Positions 1 to 9,744 of a DNA stretch of 57,441 nucleotides are shown here, one piece after another. Source of the stretch: Flammula alnicola. Taxonomy: Eukaryota; Basidiomycota; Agaricomycetes; Agaricales; Strophariaceae. Made by a program: the position numbers and the translations under genes. Where the stretch lies: NCBI GenBank assembly GCA_015499995.1, contig JADNRV010000304.1, positions 1-57,441 of the forward strand. The letters are read 5' to 3'. Position 1 is the stretch's first letter. Each line of letters opens with the position of its first letter. The notes beneath the pieces are model-generated. The model had not been told where the DNA came from. It searched no databases and saw only the letters and a program-made list of their open reading frames with translations.

Positions 1-656
1 TCACTCGTACAAATGCGCTCGACGCAAGCTTTGATGAGCGTAAATACTAGCACCAAGTCCATCATCCTGTCCACACTCTCTCGTTATGTCTCTGAAATAT
101 CTCCGCTGAAAAATTTAATTACTAGTCAAGCTGAATAGCACCCAAATAGCACATCACCTCTGCCCTTTCCTCTCCATTAAATGAGGAGTCGGCAAAGCAT
201 CTCAACGGCTGAACTTACACAAAATTGAGTTAGATACGCTGCACACTACCTTGCATGGACAATTGTTTGAGATTGGGTGCTGTAACGGTACTTCTAACTG
301 TTCAATGTGGCCATTGGACGCTGACAGACGCTGGCATCCGGAAATTAGCCGCTTGACCCACTGGTCACTGTTCGAACCATGCACGGAGACACCCAAAGTC
401 ATGCCGATATACAATATTATCTATAGTAAGGGTATCTTAAAGCTTCAATACTGCTTTTGGGGATGGTTCGTAGTCGTACGGCTTGTGGTGTGGCAAGAAT
501 TGAAGAAGTCACACAAGCAAAGAAAATAAACCTTCGGCTAGGTTTTGTGAGGTATGCCCGAGATCACCGAATCCAAAGAAGGCCAGCCTCTCTGTCGAGA
601 ATCCCCATCGTAAGTTGTGTTGTCATTTATTTGTCCTTAGATAACAAAGATTAGAT
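1..656. other. Left-edge intergenic DNA
   Basis: No supportable gene is seen. Open frames here are short, overlap on both strands and show no recognisable protein motif. The stretch ends where the outermost repeat of the Ngaro-like retrotransposon begins, so it is probably the host DNA at the insertion site. Confidence 0.5.
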
Positions 657-851
657 AATCTTTGAGGGTTCACTTTTCGTGACACATGGACAATCAAAGG
701 TAGACCAAGAGTGGCCACGGTAGATAGCATTATGAGATGTGCGAATATGTATTACTAACGAGGTATAGAATAGCGAGTGGGTGAAAGCACGAAGTGCTCT
801 CCGCCCGGAGAGAGTGAAACCTTCTTGCTTGTCCGAGATGAAACTCGCGAC
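657..851. repeat. Split direct repeat B2
   Basis: 195 bp that match 1123-1317 base for base by eye. It is the outermost right-hand repeat of the Ngaro-like element in element orientation. Confidence 0.85.
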
Positions 852-966
852 GGGTGGGTGGGCCCAAGCATTTGACTTATTGGACGGAGCTTGAAGGGAA
901 AATCTCTCAGGACAGGAAGTTAAAGGCTTGGGTTTGAAAAATGAATTTTAGGGAGTGGTGGGTGGG

Positions 967-1124
967 TGAAAACTCGATGAGCGAAGGCGAGGTCCTTCGC
1001 GTTTGCTTTGTGCGAACGAAGGTGGTGGCACGGAAGAGAAAACGTGACGTGCCACCTCATTCGTTCGCTCAAAGACTACGTTCTAACTTATTCGCTCATT
1101 CTTCGCTTCCCGATAGAACTACAA
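967..1124. repeat. Split direct repeat A2
   Basis: 158 bp identical by eye to 6334-6491 at the other end of the element. It abuts B1, sharing two bases with it, as expected for the internal A2/B1 junction of a split-direct-repeat retrotransposon. Confidence 0.85.
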
Positions 1125-1317
1125 TCTTTGAGGGTTCACTTTTCGTGACACATGGACAATCAAAGGTAGACCAAGAGTGGCCACGGTAGATAGCATTATG
1201 AGATGTGCGAATATGTATTACTAACGAGGTATAGAATAGCGAGTGGGTGAAAGCACGAAGTGCTCTCCGCCCGGAGAGAGTGAAACCTTCTTGCTTGTCC
1301 GAGATGAAACTCGCGAC
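1123..1317. repeat. Split direct repeat B1
   Basis: 195 bp identical to 657-851. It lies just downstream (in element orientation) of the recombinase stop codon at 1415. Confidence 0.85.
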
Positions 1318-1414
1318 ACCCACATGGCGAAGGAGTCTATGACGCGGCGAGTAAGTCTCGGTACCCCACTTTTAGGAATGGACTGCGCAGCTAGCTTACC
1401 TAGTTGTTCAGGCT

Positions 1415-2677
1415 TCAGCGCACTGGTGGCATTGTATATCGTATAAAGGCTTCATGTATTGCTGGTACAGCTTGAATGTATGGCGCCATGATGAGGGCAT
1501 GCTTTCGTAGGTATACCAGGAAGGCATCACTGGCCCATCTTCCTTTCGCTTTCATCACGTCGAAGGGCATCCCACGAAGGAGGTATTCCAAAGTGGAGCC
1601 AATGCGAATGCCATGGCCTTGTAGCGGGTCCAAGCCTGCTGTCCGTGCAGCTTTGGCCAGCCGTTCCACGAATTTGGACTTAGTTAGAGGGCGACGGCTG
1701 GACTTGTATCGGTAGGCAAAAAGATGCTGGTTCTCGGGTGGATCATTGATTCTGAGATGATTTCGGAGGGCTTCCTCCGGATCTGTCAGGTCATTCTGCT
1801 TTGCCCAGAAAACGTCTTCGCCTTCTGCAGAGTTTTTGGTCTTGGGCACATGCAAAGTCGTGACTTTCAGGCCGTTGCGATCGTGGTCGAAAGTCAGATG
1901 TTTCCGCGTGACCGACTTCTCAGAGTCGAAGCCTTCTAATCTCCGCACTGCAAATTCGCCGACACGAGCAGAGGCGTAGAAACATGTTGTCAGACAGGCG
2001 AAGACTGCTGCATCCAAGGGGTCGTTGAGGTCGAGGTGACGCCGCAAGGCTATCATGAAGTCTGGTGTGTATGGACGCCGTGGTTTTCTTTTGGAGGTAG
2101 TAGGCGTAAGCTTCTCCGCTGCACGCAGCATCGCATCCATCTCCGCTTTTTCGAGTCGCCAGGGTATCCCATGTAGTACGTGCCACGCACGAACACCATA
2201 GAAGTAATTCGAGATGGTCTTTCCTGCATAGGAGGCTGCCAAACTTGAAACGAACGCAGAAAGCAGCAGCTGGCTCGCTGGGGCTCTTTTGTGCTCTGGA
2301 ACTTGTTTCGCGTCGCAGAAGACGTGGTATACAAGAAGACCTGAGCCATACGTCTCGCGTGTGTCCTCTTCCCATGCGTGGTTCAATACATCGGTTATGC
2401 GTTCGCGGTCTTCATCGGAGAAAGGGATGTGGTCAGTGGACGCCGTGGAGGGATCGGAGGTGCAGTTATGCAATCGAGAGGCTGTGGGCAGCCAGAGGCG
2501 CAGACGATCTCTGGCAAGGCAATGCGGACGGAGTGAGGATGGGCTTAGCATCAGATTTTGCGGGTATGGGCCTGGCCGCCTTCTGCTCCTGATTACAGTG
2601 GGTAGTGCTGCATAACGCGCCTTGCCTGGTATGCAGCTGAATGATGACGTGGGTCTTTCAGCGTCGGTAGTGGTCAT
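1415..2677 (-). CDS. Retrotransposon tyrosine recombinase (integrase)
   Basis: Tyrosine (phage-integrase family) recombinase that would integrate the circular DNA copy of the element. From the first in-frame ATG after the RT stop codon (2677) the protein is 420 aa. The catalytic set is visible: an Arg in ASARVGEF near residue 238, the H-x-x-R box GHGIRIG near 355-358, and the nucleophile Tyr in AFLVYLRKHA near 389. An N-terminal SAM-like region precedes them (about residues 75-190). The same frame stays open upstream to 4795, 1126 codons in all, through the whole RT gene; that upstream part is Ser/Thr/Pro/Arg-rich and looks like a shadow of RT, not protein. The true start is therefore uncertain: it could be initiated internally or reached by frameshifting from RT. 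Confidence 0.85.
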   Translation of the reverse strand: MTTTDAERPTSSFSCIPGKARYAALPTVIRSRRRPGPYPQNLMLSPSSLRPHCLARDRLRLWLPTASRLHNCTSDPSTASTDHIPFSDEDRERITDVLNHAWEEDTRETYGSGLLVYHVFCDAKQVPEHKRAPASQLLLSAFVSSLAASYAGKTISNYFYGVRAWHVLHGIPWRLEKAEMDAMLRAAEKLTPTTSKRKPRRPYTPDFMIALRRHLDLNDPLDAAVFACLTTCFYASARVGEFAVRRLEGFDSEKSVTRKHLTFDHDRNGLKVTTLHVPKTKNSAEGEDVFWAKQNDLTDPEEALRNHLRINDPPENQHLFAYRYKSSRRPLTKSKFVERLAKAARTAGLDPLQGHGIRIGSTLEYLLRGMPFDVMKAKGRWASDAFLVYLRKHALIMAPYIQAVPAIHEAFIRYTMPPVR

Positions 2678-2729
2678 ACTTCTGGCTGAGCGACGGTGCA
2701 AGACTGCCTTCGAGGCATCCAGAAGCACT

Positions 2730-4739
2730 TTACTGGGTGAAGTCGGGGTGGTCAAAGTCGACGACGTATGGGGATATTTCGTCAGGTAGAGGGATGTGGT
2801 CGAGGAGGAGGTGTAAAGGGGGATAGATGCCTCTTGATGGTGCATCGGCTGGGTTGTCTTCGCTTGGGACATACCGCGTGTGTACAACGCAATTGTATTC
2901 GCTTGATAGCTTGTGAACGCGTCGGAAGACACCGTTCGTGGGTTTGTTGCCACTGCATCCTTTCCACCAGCCTTCAACAACGCTCCGGTTGTCACCATAG
3001 ACCTTGAGGTGTGTGCCTGCGTCTGCGGTTCGGAAAAGGTGATAGGCCAAGAGCTCGAAGCCAACTGCTTCTGCCCATTGAATCTCTCTGCCCTCGGACT
3101 TCCACCCAGGGACGAGCCGCCATGCACGCCATCTCTCGCCAACAGTGATTGCGATACCAACACCTGAACTGGCATCTGAGAAGGCCTCGTGGTCAATGAT
3201 ATAGGTTGGCTTGGGGATTGGTCGCGATATGGTGGGCGATTGTAAGAGCTGTTTCCACCATTTAAGATCGCCTGTAGTGTCTCTGGGTGGGGTGTGAGGT
3301 ACGAAAGGGCGGTTATTGAAGGATCCAAGCATGGCCTCCAAGTTGGTGAGGTAGGCTCGCCCTGCAGGAGCAACCAGTGTAGCGTGTAGTAGCTTTCCGT
3401 GGAGCTGTTGGACTTGGAGGAGAGTCTGGGTTGGTCTGGCTTCCCACTCCTCAATAGCGTTGAGATATTTCCGCTTCTTCTGGTCAGGAATAGAGACCGT
3501 TCTATCTTCGAGGTTCCAGACAAAACCAAGGTATTGGATGACGAAACCAAAGGGGATGGTTTTTGATTTTTCCCATTGGATTCCGAGGCGCTCGGATACC
3601 ATGTCAATGTCAGTGTCGTTATAAGTATAGTCGCAATCTGATGGAGGACGGAAAGAAGATTGAGAAAGGTCTCGAAGTATAAAACCGCAATCCTCGTCAA
3701 ATTCTTCAGGTTTTCCGTCGGGCATGGTCTTTCCACAGTACCATATTCTGCTACCATCATGGATGCAGCCACCATTCTCCTTGATCTCTCGTCTCCATGA
3801 TGCCCTATTATCATTGTATATTTGTAGGTGAATACGGAGAATGCGAAAGAAAATGTGGTCATCCACCCACTTTGATAGTGGGCCGATGCCATTAGCTCTG
3901 AAGATATCAGCACCCGCATCCGCGACACATCCATAGGCACCGCCCGCCGAGGTGAGACCAAAATTGTTGTTGGTGTTGATGGCGAACTGGTCCTCTCCTT
4001 GCAGACGGACAACGAGTCCGGGCCATTGTTCGGGTAGTACTGGAACCGTTCGGTAGGCTTCAGCCACGTCACGCACTGAGGCCTGAGTGCCAGGTGGTAA
4101 ACGTGATATAAGAAGGCAGATTGTAGCAAAGGTGCCCCACGTGCATGGGTAATCGTCTGAGTCAATCGAAGAATTAATAGATGCAGTCGGTAAAGGATTG
4201 TAAGGGTGAGAGAAATTATGTACAGCTCTATATTTGCCAGGCTTTCCGGGTTTAGGAACCAAGGAGAGCGGTGATGACTGGAATGGACCGATGAGCTCTT
4301 CGACCTCTCGTTGGGTAAAAGGCCCGATGTAACGGCCAGTAGCAAACTCTTTTCCGACGATGTCGGCATAGGCCTCCGGAAAAAGGTTGATAGATACATG
4401 ATTATTCGGAGCATAGGTATGGTGAATAGGTGGGATTCCAACATTAAAACCATTGATAATATCCTCTGCAAGTTTGGGATACTTGCTGAGGAGGTCATGC
4501 TTGGCGAGTTCTTCAGCCCAAGCAGCTGCCCTGTATGGAGTGAGAGCGCTACTTCTTCTCCGCTCGAGGGCAAGTCTGGGCACCATGGTCGGCTTTGCCG
4601 CAACCAGAACATCGGTGCTTCTCGGGGTGGGAAGACATAGAGCATCCGCTTGGTAGTTGCCAGTCGAAGCAGAGGATGAGTCCATCTGCGGTGACCAGCC
4701 TTCCTTGGTCGTTCTTCCGTGCATCTCCCTTTTGACCAT
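2730..4739 (-). CDS. Retrotransposon reverse transcriptase-RNase H
   Basis: A 669-aa polyprotein segment that copies the element RNA. The RT domain (about residues 120-430) has the fingers motif LVPKPGKPGKYR, the palm motif DVAEAYRTVP, NFGLTSAGGAYG, and a WVDDH catalytic box in place of YxDD, as in DIRS/Ngaro RTs. The RNase H domain (about 520-640) shows the acidic residues in FSDASSGVGI, WAEAVGFELL, VYGDNRSV and the C-terminal DNPADAPSRG. No methyltransferase domain is seen. The N-terminal ~60 codons overlap the end of the Gag gene in another frame, so expression may need a frameshift or reinitiation; the ATG at 4739 is the first in frame. It is intact. Confidence 0.88.
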   Translation of the reverse strand: MVKREMHGRTTKEGWSPQMDSSSASTGNYQADALCLPTPRSTDVLVAAKPTMVPRLALERRRSSALTPYRAAAWAEELAKHDLLSKYPKLAEDIINGFNVGIPPIHHTYAPNNHVSINLFPEAYADIVGKEFATGRYIGPFTQREVEELIGPFQSSPLSLVPKPGKPGKYRAVHNFSHPYNPLPTASINSSIDSDDYPCTWGTFATICLLISRLPPGTQASVRDVAEAYRTVPVLPEQWPGLVVRLQGEDQFAINTNNNFGLTSAGGAYGCVADAGADIFRANGIGPLSKWVDDHIFFRILRIHLQIYNDNRASWRREIKENGGCIHDGSRIWYCGKTMPDGKPEEFDEDCGFILRDLSQSSFRPPSDCDYTYNDTDIDMVSERLGIQWEKSKTIPFGFVIQYLGFVWNLEDRTVSIPDQKKRKYLNAIEEWEARPTQTLLQVQQLHGKLLHATLVAPAGRAYLTNLEAMLGSFNNRPFVPHTPPRDTTGDLKWWKQLLQSPTISRPIPKPTYIIDHEAFSDASSGVGIAITVGERWRAWRLVPGWKSEGREIQWAEAVGFELLAYHLFRTADAGTHLKVYGDNRSVVEGWWKGCSGNKPTNGVFRRVHKLSSEYNCVVHTRYVPSEDNPADAPSRGIYPPLHLLLDHIPLPDEISPYVVDFDHPDFTQ

Positions 4740-6277
4740 CCCATAGTTTTGGAGTGTTGCACTTTGCGAAATCGTGTTCGTGGCGTCCCAGACAAACCGC
4801 GCAGACTCCTGAGGCGCGTGGGCCTGCGCTGTTCCGAAAACCCGAAGAACCTTCTTCCCGGTTGCCAGACTTTTGCGAGCTGAGTTGGCGACGTTTTCCG
4901 GGTGTTCGAAATGAATTGTGGGAGGGTCGGTTTGGAGAATGGGACCTCATCCTCTTCCGAGGGGATTCATAACGATGATGACTCAACGGAGATGGTGATC
5001 GGGAAGTTGGGGGTGAAGGATGACGGGATCGCTTCCGCGGGCTCCTGTGTCTGGAGCCAGACGACTCAAGGGCTGCATTGTAAGCAGAATATGCAGTTGC
5101 TCGGATCTAAAAGATGTGTCGGAGAAGGAGCAGCAAAGTAGTATGGAGAGCAGCGGAGACAGCATTTCAGCAGTAGCAGGATAGTTGTAATTGCCGGGAA
5201 GGGCGCAGCGCAGCGACCATGAAAACAGCGAATGGCAGTGATAGCGAGCAGCAACAGCAATTAGCGAGCAGCAAAAGCAATTAGCGAGCAGCGGCAGCCA
5301 CACAAAGTAGTGCGTTTTTGGGTGATAAGGAAAAAGGGACACGAAGAACAGAGTAGTCAGCTTTCTGGCAAACCAAGCTATAAGCAAAATGTGCTTACAT
5401 CTTTTATCTCGTCCTTCCTGGCTGCGTCTTTCACCTCATCGGCAATAGATCTCATAAGATCTTCATTTATCAGCTCGAGGTTAAAACCCTCATCTCTTTT
5501 CAGAGCATCGAACCATTCACGTCTAACCCTGCCGGCATAATTCATGACGATCTGACTGCCATAGGAGTCGCGTAGGCGCATGGGGTGTGTTTCGAGGATA
5601 ACATAAAAGGCCGCAAGCGAATGTACATGCTCTTCCGGCCAGGCGTTCGTTTTGGAGATAAAATGTAGCATTGTATTCTTCGCCATTACCATCTCATCCC
5701 AAGTGAGTTCCTCGTCGCGCCGGATGTTCTTCGATGGCTTCAAAGAAGAGATGGGCTGCAAGGCAACGATGTCGTCCACCCTCGTTATACTGAAAGTGTC
5801 ATGATTGGATGTTTTCTCATGTTCTGCATGCGCCTGGTTGCAGCCTTTCGGGGTGAAATAATCCAGCTCGACGTACTCGAGGTGTTGGAGCTTGTTTAGT
5901 GCAAAAGCAGAGGGTCGAGGCACGATCCAGTCACCAACGCGACGTTGGCGGTCAAAAGGATTCAGCTTTGGCTTCTTTCGTTCTAATTCCTTCCTCCGCT
6001 CCTCTTCCTCTTTCTCCAGCTCTGCCCTCCTCCGCTCCTCGTCTTCCCTCCTCTCATCTTCAGCTTGCTGGTCTTCTGCCAGCTGTTGGTTCCATCGAGT
6101 GACTTTCCTGGTCTGCAGGACTTGCCATATCGCACGCAACTGCGCAACAGCAGCTTCATCCGTCAGAGGTACGGGGCCAGCATGAGCAGCGATTAGTCCT
6201 TGACGCTCTGTGGCCCAGTCATCAGCCTCGTAGGCTGGGCAGATTTCGGTGGTGGGATCCACAGTCAAACGTGGCAT
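4549..6277 (-). CDS. Retrotransposon Gag, two exons
   Basis: Structural nucleocapsid-like protein. Modelled as complement(join(4549..5106,5399..6277)), 478 aa. Exon 1 has a long Glu/Arg-rich coiled coil (about residues 65-100) and a helical C-terminal part. Exon 2 is Arg/Ser-rich with SPRKR-type repeats, then zinc-knuckle-like clusters CAVCLGRHEHDFAKC and CSGCGKADHGAQTC near the C-terminus. The intron (5107-5398, 292 bp) starts GTAAGC and ends TTTTAG. It is phase 0, and exon 2 is open in the joined frame from its first codon, which is what supports splicing. The alternative is two separate ORFs, the second starting at a non-ATG codon; that looks less likely. The last 190 bp overlap the RT ORF. 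Confidence 0.72.
5221..5300 (-). repeat. Short AGCAGC/TTAGCG tandem repeats inside the Gag intron
   Basis: Imperfect ~20-bp units of the form GCAATTAGCGAGCAGCA repeat about three times within the predicted intron. They have no coding role in the spliced model. They could be a splicing or packaging signal or simple replication slippage; nothing in the sequence decides. Confidence 0.45.
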
Positions 6278-6333
6278 GAGGTATTGTAGTAAAGGGGTAT
6301 TAATTATTAAGCTCAGAAAGGAGTGTGTTCAAA

Positions 6334-6491
6334 TGAAAACTCGATGAGCGAAGGCGAGGTCCTTCGCGTTTGCTTTGTGCGAACGAAGGTGGTGGCACGG
6401 AAGAGAAAACGTGACGTGCCACCTCATTCGTTCGCTCAAAGACTACGTTCTAACTTATTCGCTCATTCTTCGCTTCCCGATAGAACTACAA
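6334..6491. repeat. Split direct repeat A1
   Basis: 158 bp identical to 967-1124. It forms the 5' end of the minus-strand Ngaro-like element, 57 bp upstream of the Gag start codon. Confidence 0.85.
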
Positions 6492-6526
6492 CATCCTATC
6501 TACCTTATATGAAGAGGATTCTCGAA

Positions 6527-7189
6527 CGAGAGGGTTGACCGATCAATAAGCTGGGTATTTATCTGCCCGGCAAGCTCCGGGCAGATAACTTTATGACGAA
6601 GTGTCGCGAATTATGGCATCAAATATACCCTCCAAGCTGTAAAAAGTCGGTCGCACACAGGGAATGTGTGATTTAAAACTTCTGTCTCTTCAGAATTATT
6701 TTTTGTCCAATGAAAGGCTCGCATTTCGCAAATTAGTTATCTGCCCACAGAAAGTTATCTGCCATGGCAGATAACTCACGTGATATTTTCCCGCGCGTCT
6801 GGGACTCTTGCTCCTGCTGGATCGGCTCTTGCGCACTCGATAGAGGCTCAAATAAATTACGGAAACAGTTGAAAAAATTAGACGTACTTTACATTAGTAA
6901 CTGAAATGCCTGGGGAAATTTTGGACACATAAAATGAGTTATTGAGTGCAATATTCGAAAAACAACACCTGAAAGTCACTCAAAATCTATTCGGCTGCGT
7001 GCAGAATGGGCGCTAGGCATTTTTCGACATTTTGTCGATGGCAGAAATGAAATTTAGAGCTAATTTAAGCTAGGAAAAATCCCCAAAGGGATCAGAGCTG
7101 TCCAGTAAATTCTCTCTCTTTTCCTCTTTTTTTGAATTCTTTTTCTTACTTCTAACCGTGAAAATACCCAGACTATTGATGGGAAAACC
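6527..7189. repeat. 663-bp tandem repeat, copy 1
   Basis: First of two head-to-tail units that appear identical throughout. No coding frame is seen. The unit carries three TTATCTGCC-type motifs, a hairpin (arms 6561-6570 and 6577-6586) and a 22-bp perfect palindrome at 6754-6775, suggesting it derives from a non-autonomous mobile element. It starts 36 bp from the Ngaro element end. Confidence 0.8.
6754..6775. other. 22-bp perfect palindrome
   Basis: GTTATCTGCC, a central AT, then the exact reverse complement. The same ten bases recur nearby in direct and inverted form, so this looks like a protein-binding or transposon-terminal motif. A second copy is at 7417-7438 in the duplicated unit. Confidence 0.7.
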
Positions 7190-7852
7190 CGAGAGGGTTG
7201 ACCGATCAATAAGCTGGGTATTTATCTGCCCGGCAAGCTCCGGGCAGATAACTTTATGACGAAGTGTCGCGAATTATGGCATCAAATATACCCTCCAAGC
7301 TGTAAAAAGTCGGTCGCACACAGGGAATGTGTGATTTAAAACTTCTGTCTCTTCAGAATTATTTTTTGTCCAATGAAAGGCTCGCATTTCGCAAATTAGT
7401 TATCTGCCCACAGAAAGTTATCTGCCATGGCAGATAACTCACGTGATATTTTCCCGCGCGTCTGGGACTCTTGCTCCTGCTGGATCGGCTCTTGCGCACT
7501 CGATAGAGGCTCAAATAAATTACGGAAACAGTTGAAAAAATTAGACGTACTTTACATTAGTAACTGAAATGCCTGGGGAAATTTTGGACACATAAAATGA
7601 GTTATTGAGTGCAATATTCGAAAAACAACACCTGAAAGTCACTCAAAATCTATTCGGCTGCGTGCAGAATGGGCGCTAGGCATTTTTCGACATTTTGTCG
7701 ATGGCAGAAATGAAATTTAGAGCTAATTTAAGCTAGGAAAAATCCCCAAAGGGATCAGAGCTGTCCAGTAAATTCTCTCTCTTTTCCTCTTTTTTTGAAT
7801 TCTTTTTCTTACTTCTAACCGTGAAAATACCCAGACTATTGATGGGAAAACC
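7190..7852. repeat. 663-bp tandem repeat, copy 2
   Basis: Second exact unit, directly adjacent to copy 1. Identity over 663 bp means a very recent duplication, or an assembly artefact. Confidence 0.8.
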
Positions 7853-8236
7853 AACGAGAGGATGGTTTAGGAGCCTGACGAGAGGATGGTTTAGGAGCCT
7901 GAGCCCGGTCACAAACTCTCTCTTGCTCGAACAGCCTACAACTTCCGGTGTGTAGGTATTTCCAACTGGAGACATGTCTCCTCGAGCAGGGTAATTGCCG
8001 TCGACCATAAGCAGTACCCAGTTCACACACCTCGAGTATATTTCTCTCTTGCTGTCACTGCGATTGATGTCTTTCTCCAAATTTCCCTCTGCGGCTATGG
8101 TTTCTCCATATCCTGTGTCTATGTATAGACAACGCGCAGCATTTTTTCTCTCGATGGTGGCTGTTAATTGCTTGGCGGGTGGTCACTGAACAACTTCCAC
8201 CCCGCTCCCAAGGAAATCCCCCCCATTCCAGCGTCG
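7853..8236. other. Spacer with a 24-bp tandem repeat upstream of the first 7TM gene
   Basis: Two 24-bp units (7854-7877 and 7878-7901, ACGAGAGGATGGTTTAGG...) follow the 663-bp repeat and resemble the sequence at its junctions. The rest is the presumed promoter and 5' leader of the 8237 gene. No gene is seen. Confidence 0.55.
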
Positions 8237-9744
8237 ATGATGGGCAGCGCGCTTACGGACTTCGAGCTCTTCGGTCGAGCAGCAATACCACTTCATAGAC
8301 CTTTAATTCCATTCTTGAAAGAGCCATGGACCTCCAAATCTAAATACCCTGCAATCCTCGTACGCAGATCATCTTAATCTTACTAATCTCTTAACCTTTC
8401 AACCTTCAACCACAGGTCCAAACTTTCCTATATGGTGTGATCTATACTGCTGTTGAATAAATGCGATTCTAAAGTCCTTTGTCAAGGCATTTATGTCGTT
8501 TTATTCTGCAGTTGTGCTTTTATGCTCGCGAGGCAGAAGGTCATTCAACGGACGTTGTTCATTGCTTCATCTTTGCTGTTCTTGCTGGCCAGTGCAGACA
8601 TGATTCTTACCCTGTATTTCTTCTTCCGCTTCGTGCTCGGCAGTAGCACACAGTCCAGTTCTGCGGTCCAGAACACGCACGAACCGTGGAATAGGATACT
8701 TGAAGTCAAGTTTGCCCTTTACGTGGTGGCGAAGTACGTCTTGTTCGTGCTGCAATTCACTCTTAACGATTCTAATCTATTTCAAAAAAGTTCCATTGCC
8801 AGTGGTCTTTTGGTTAGTGTAATTTGGAAATGCTTGACAAGTATTCAATATTCATCATACATCAGATTTCTCGCTGTTACACAATTTGGGAAAACAAGCG
8901 TATTGTCATCGCCCCCATTGCATTGGTCCTGATTGCGACAGGTATTTTACTTTTTCTCTCCATATCTTTGCGTGATTTTGCGTGATTCTCATCATGCTAT
9001 GCAGTGATCAGTTTTGTATCGATAACTGCTAGTCAACTCGGAGATAAACTGCTGGCTGCCAGTTTCATCACCTCCGCGGCTGCGAATCTTTCGGTCACTT
9101 TTTTAATCGGTAAATTCTTTCCCATCTACTTTCCGAATTATTTCTGACATTCTCGCATAATATAGCGATCGGAATGTTGTGGACATCACGAAAAGTAAGA
9201 GGCGTTATCAAGATGGATCTTCCAAGGATTAGCAACTATGTTATATCTCTCCTGTACGTGTTCATCTGCGTCTAACGTGCTCAGCCGTCTAATGCCTTCC
9301 CACGAGAAGTCTTGACTCTGGCGCGTTCTACAGTTTTTCGATATTTTTGTACCTCGTATTTCATACGGTAAGTCGGAGGGCCAAGAGTTCTCGCTTGAAC
9401 TCCAAGATGCTAATGGAAGCGCCCTTCTTAAGCTTGTGATAGACGCTTCTTTGACGCAAATAGGGGTGAGTAATAATGGTCCTCTTATCGTGTCCTATTC
9501 CTTGATAAAGAATCCACAGGGAATCGCGATCACTGCCATGGTTCTACGAAACTCTCATTCCTGTGAATCTCTTGGCGGAGAAAATGCTGCCTTCAATGCG
9601 ACCATGACGCAGCCAGAAATGCGCGTTGTAGGAACGACTTACGCTCTTCCCGGGCCTCAACATGGAGTACGGACTTCCCTCACTGTAGCAAGCCGGGCGC
9701 CGAGGGGTGACGATAGTATTAGTATTGACTCTGAGTACAAATAG
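8237..9744 (+). CDS. 7TM membrane protein, agaricomycete expanded family (copy 1)
   Basis: Polytopic membrane prot; function unknown. Model of ten exons: 8237..8359, 8416..8434, 8487..8733, 8791..8812, 8866..8941, 9005..9109, 9166..9253, 9310..9367, 9433..9465, 9520..9744; 331 aa. About seven hydrophobic segments are visible. Family marks shared with the next gene are FLYG-IY before TM2, the SRCYTIW box after TM4 (IYRCHAVW in the paralogue), LDSGAFYS before TM7, and a polar C-terminal tail. All exon boundaries and phases match the downstream paralogue, including a 19-nt and a 22-nt exon, which makes the model firm. Two in-frame ATGs sit together at 8237 and 8240. The GPCR-like topology suggests sensing, but no ligand or G-protein motif is recognised. 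Confidence 0.78.

Larger units (their letters stand above)
657..6491 (-). mobile_element. Ngaro-like (DIRS-order) tyrosine-recombinase retrotransposon
   Basis: A roughly 5.8-kb element read on the minus strand. In element order it has repeat A1 (6334-6491), a two-exon Gag gene, an RT-RNase H ORF, a tyrosine recombinase ORF, then repeats B1 (1123-1317), A2 (967-1124) and B2 (657-851). A1 equals A2 (158 bp) and B1 equals B2 (195 bp). This A1-ORFs-B1-A2-B2 arrangement is the split-direct-repeat structure known for PAT and Ngaro elements, which integrate with a tyrosine recombinase and make no target-site duplication. All three coding regions are open, so this copy may be recent and possibly autonomous. 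A 115-bp spacer separates A2 and B2. Family assignment to Ngaro (as in the published Phanerochaete PcNgaro1) is from architecture and motifs, not from a database search. Confidence 0.88.

Noticed and set aside
1415..4795. A single 1126-aa protein
   Set aside because: Only the last ~340 residues look like a tyrosine recombinase; the rest is low-complexity text antisynchronous with the RT frame. Reported as an overlap curiosity instead.
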